The notes beneath the pieces were generated by a model. The model was not told the DNA's origin, did not search any database, and saw nothing but the letters and a program-made list of their open reading frames with translations. DNA of 64,000 bases from Tribonema minus (taxonomy: Eukaryota > Sar > Xanthophyceae > Tribonematales > Tribonemataceae), in the NCBI GenBank assembly GCA_017506865.1, contig JAFCMP010000190.1:310001-374000 (forward strand), read 5' to 3'. Below, one piece after another: positions 61,301 to 64,000 of the stretch (position 1 is its first letter; each line of letters opens with the position of its first letter). Position numbers and translations under genes: made by a program.

Positions 61301-63709
61301 TCCTGCCATACACTATGCTACAGCGAGACCTACCGCTTGTGATGCACCCAAGAAAGGTGTTTGGTCACTTTTGTGCCAGTGAGTGCACAACAAAGCACAC
61401 CACTGATGAAGTATGCTTTCTGTGCAGCGTAGTCCTAGGTCATGTCCACGTTTGACATGTACTTCAAGAGTCATTCTGCACGTGACTGCGTGACACCGTC
61501 TACACGTGCATGCGTACACGCACGCAACACACAGCAGGCGATAAATAGAGCGCATATGGGCGGCCCTACCGCTCTCTTCAACAGCTATACTGTTTTCACT
61601 AATGTACTAGTGTATACTGTACTGCACTGATGACATTGAGCCGATGCTGTTGATGTAAGTAGACATCAGACTGAGATTTGTGCAGCCAGCTCCTTGACAA
61701 GTGGACCTAACTGTGCATTCATCTGCGCTGCATGCATCAGGGTCAGAAGCCCATGTGTCCTCTCACAATCCGTAGAGGCACGCTGTATGATAGTGAATCC
61801 TCGGAGAAAGGATGGTGGCAAATATGACCTGCCATGTCACCAGACCTTAGTGCCCACAGGTGCAAATGCGCATGCTCATGTATGATGTCAAGTATCTGAG
61901 AGCAATATAATATAAAGTGTTTTTGCACAACACGGAGGGCACATCTGTTGGTACAGTCATGATGGACTGTTGCATTAGAACACCATGCGCTACATTGGCA
62001 GCTCAGAATGAAAGGTTTTAACATGCTAAGACTTGGAAGAACAATTGGTGAGGCAACTTCTGAAACAGGGCTCTGCTGGTTGGGCCTCAAAATGATGCCA
62101 TGTAGAGAGCAAGTTACAGGTTTACTGCAGCGGCCTCAAAAGTGCATAGGTGCATGAGTGCTGCATGAAATGAGATACCAAGGCAAATGTACATCTTGCA
62201 GCTCAAAGAAGTTCATGTAGCTGGTGATCTACGACACTCATTGTTTGACGTACACGAAGTTATTATAAAAGAGGGCATATGCGTTGATGAGTGAATCTCT
62301 CCAGTATACTGCCACTACCTATGGATCTAAAGGGCATGCCGACAGCTCCAGCGACTTATCATCACGAACAATCTTGCTGGCTTCAAACAAGCACCTGTTC
62401 CAGTGCTACTTGTTCACACGCTTTTCGCACGTCGACAAGTGTACCATGCAGCAGTACACATTGTAAATCTGCAACGCTCATTGCTCACCTCCTCCAAATC
62501 GCCCAGAACCGATGGATTTGTCTCCAGCAGCTCAATGAGGAACATTCCTGGGCGCTGCGCATCGCCATCATCGCTGCTCTCGCTGTCCTCCGGCGCCACT
62601 CTGCTGGGCCCATTGGGGTGCGTCCCCATCCACAGCTCCGCATAGTTCTCGTCCTCTTGCACCTGCCACGCAGCGGGAAGGATGATTGACATGTGTAGGT
62701 GCGTTGTCGATGCGTCTCCCACTCTGCATTGTACATTATGGTATGCCACTAGTGTACTTGTGTTGTGCCATTATCATACTTCTGTGGTGACCCTGGCATG
62801 ACTGAACTAACTTATTCTTATGTGGTGACCCTGGCTTGACAACTGCACTAAACCTTGTGCACACTTCGCAGGGCAGCTTCCCCCTTCTAAGGTGCCAAGA
62901 CACCACCTTCAGAATTTTTATCTGAATTCACCTTTGGGGCTTTAAAGAGCAACCTTGACTTAGCAAAATTCCTTTCTACTGTAGTTCAGTGGTTTCAGGT
63001 CTTGCATTGCTGGCTATTACCACAAACGCCGTAGGCCAGCAGCTGTTGTTGGGGCAGTTACTACATTTTGTGAAGCACTTGAGACGATAGAACCACACGA
63101 GCACGTATCTGCATGCACCTGGAAACTTACATTCGACATCATAATGCCACCAGAAAGGAAGTGCCTTCTTGATACTGTAGCTTGTAGTGTGCCATGACAT
63201 GTGCTTGTGAGTGAAATCATGCCCATGTGATGAGACGTGCCTATAGGGTGATCACGCCATATGTTTATGTGACGCCGAGCATTGCAACTGTTTTACGTAT
63301 CATTGCCAACAGGCGCGGGTTCTTTCACTAGCGCTGGACAGAGAAGCGATGAATGACAGCACACAAGGGGTGAAGCGTCATGCACCTTGCATAACTCATA
63401 GGCTAGTCTCACCAAGCACAGCTCATAGGCTATTCTGACTTTGCACAGCAGTGCCATCGTACCCATAACCGAGCAGTGCTGGTGCCCGCCCATTGCGTAA
63501 TTGCCACACACACAGATGGCACCATGCAACGTTCATAATGCAGTTTACAAAAAACAGCTTAGTAGACGTGCAAATTGAGCCTGCGCATGTGTCCCCTTCA
63601 CACGCACCTCGAACCCCTTGGTGGCCTGCTTCTTGAGCTGCGCAACCTTGCTGCCCTTCCCCTTGCATCCCCACTCATACTGCTGCACGGCGCATTGCAA
63701 GCGCTGCAT
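50639..63709 (-). CDS. Type I phosphomannose isomerase with Gly-rich/basic insertion
   Basis: Fourteen exons, continuous phase: 63709-63608, 62662-62489, 61062-60982, 60651-60614, 57169-57071, 56427-56283, 55638-55149, 54663-54574, 53907-53804, 53071-52946, 52383-52207, 51701-51654, 51197-51091 and 50735-50639 (TAA). They give 625 aa against about 420-440 usual. It converts fructose-6-P to mannose-6-P for GDP-mannose. Motifs: [39 protein letters not shown] (zinc ligands Gln/His), [12 protein letters not shown] (Glu ligand), [39 protein letters not shown] (His ligand), [19 protein letters not shown] and [12 protein letters not shown]. All metal ligands are kept; the usual R-A-G before LTPK is R-V-A. 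The extra length comes from an acidic loop ([11 protein letters not shown]) in exon 2 and about 160 residues in exon 7: Ser/Thr-rich, then two Gly runs and [11 protein letters not shown]. Introns reach 3.4 kb and seem to hold no other gene. Confidence 0.92.
54059..54266. repeat. 112-nt tandem duplication in phosphomannose isomerase intron 8
   Basis: tgtacaactgaattt...catatcattcgtcaaatcac...gctgtatgtaggacctatcaa occurs at 54059 and 54171 with only a 2-nt difference near the start, so it is very recent. Confidence 0.92.
55324..55392. repeat. GCC/GGC microsatellite (23 units) coding for poly-Gly in exon 7 of phosphomannose isomerase
   Basis: On the coding (minus) strand this is an uninterrupted GGC run in the frame LYGGG...GIGSADK. 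A second, shorter interrupted run (about 55411-55440) encodes another Gly stretch. Confidence 0.95.
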
Positions 63710-64000
63710 TCCGCCTCCGTATGTCGATCCTAAAGTACTATACGCCAGTCCCCTTCAGCTGTGACCAGGCTCTGCGCCGTGTCCTTCCAGAGACTGCAGT
63801 GTTTGAAGCGGCACCAACTGCAACAGTGACAGGAGAAAGAAAGTAGTGCATGAATCACAGTCATTGATGCTGGTCGTATAGCTGGACTCATATGCTGGTC
63901 CAACATGTGGAGTTTCTGACAAAACAGCTGACGTTGCGGACTCCAAGGCCGTCACCGGCGGAGGGATCATTCTGGTGTCGTGTAATTACAATTGTACACT
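63710..64000. promoter_or_regulatory. Upstream region of phosphomannose isomerase
   Basis: About 290 bp before the start codon on the minus strand. No TATA box or known element stands out. A minus-strand open frame (63970-63755) is present but lacks codon bias and is probably leader/promoter DNA. Confidence 0.35.

Overview
The window is nuclear DNA of a eukaryote, most likely a green alga (chlorophyte). Genes are broken into many short, GC-rich exons with GT-AG introns: donors are mostly gtgag/gtaag/gtacg and acceptors mostly ttgcag/ctgcag. Introns and intergenic DNA are less GC-rich and full of CAG/CTG (TGC) microsatellites, short tandem duplications and C/G homopolymers. The TOD1/MUCI70-like glycosyltransferase, the plant-like nucleotide-sugar transporter and the GC-rich exons point to the green lineage; the species cannot be named from the sequence. 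There are no operons, no ribosome binding sites and no CRISPR. All genes below were rebuilt by hand from splice sites with matching intron phases, so most of the true coding sequence lies in short exons that single-frame ORFs miss or truncate.

Layout, left to right. 1-376: possible exons of a minus-strand gene running off the left edge. 2365-5586 (+): DUF616/TOD1-MUCI70-type glycosyltransferase. 5587-14096: 8.5 kb without a convincing gene, holding a hairpin/MITE-like element, a decayed array of about 1.17-kb direct repeats and CAG-rich DNA. 14097-18271 (+): SLC35/TPT-type nucleotide-sugar transporter; its 2.7-kb first intron contains an antisense SprB-like surface-repeat fragment. 20185-24722 (+): SNM1/Artemis-type beta-CASP nuclease with a C-terminal zinc finger and PCNA-binding box. 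31451-24862 (-): 13-exon double-hotdog MaoC-like hydratase. 31561-34520 (+): adenylate kinase, divergent from the MaoC gene across only 109 bp. 35404-38123 (+): type II membrane protein with a Pro/Ala/Asp-rich repeat stalk and a novel-looking cysteine-repeat ectodomain. 39441-48160: a segmental duplication carrying two copies of an unrecognised three-exon minus-strand gene (A intact, B frameshifted) plus a third fragment. 63709-50639 (-): 14-exon type I phosphomannose isomerase enlarged by a Gly-rich, basic insertion.

Several genes touch glycan metabolism: phosphomannose isomerase supplies mannose-6-P for GDP-mannose, the transporter moves nucleotide sugars into the Golgi, and the DUF616 protein is a predicted wall or glycoprotein glycosyltransferase. 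That is a common theme, not evidence of co-regulation. The observations most worth following up are the cysteine-repeat membrane protein, the 138-nt intronic block identical between the two duplicated genes although their exons have diverged, the PIP box and zinc finger on the SNM1 nuclease, and the insertion in phosphomannose isomerase.
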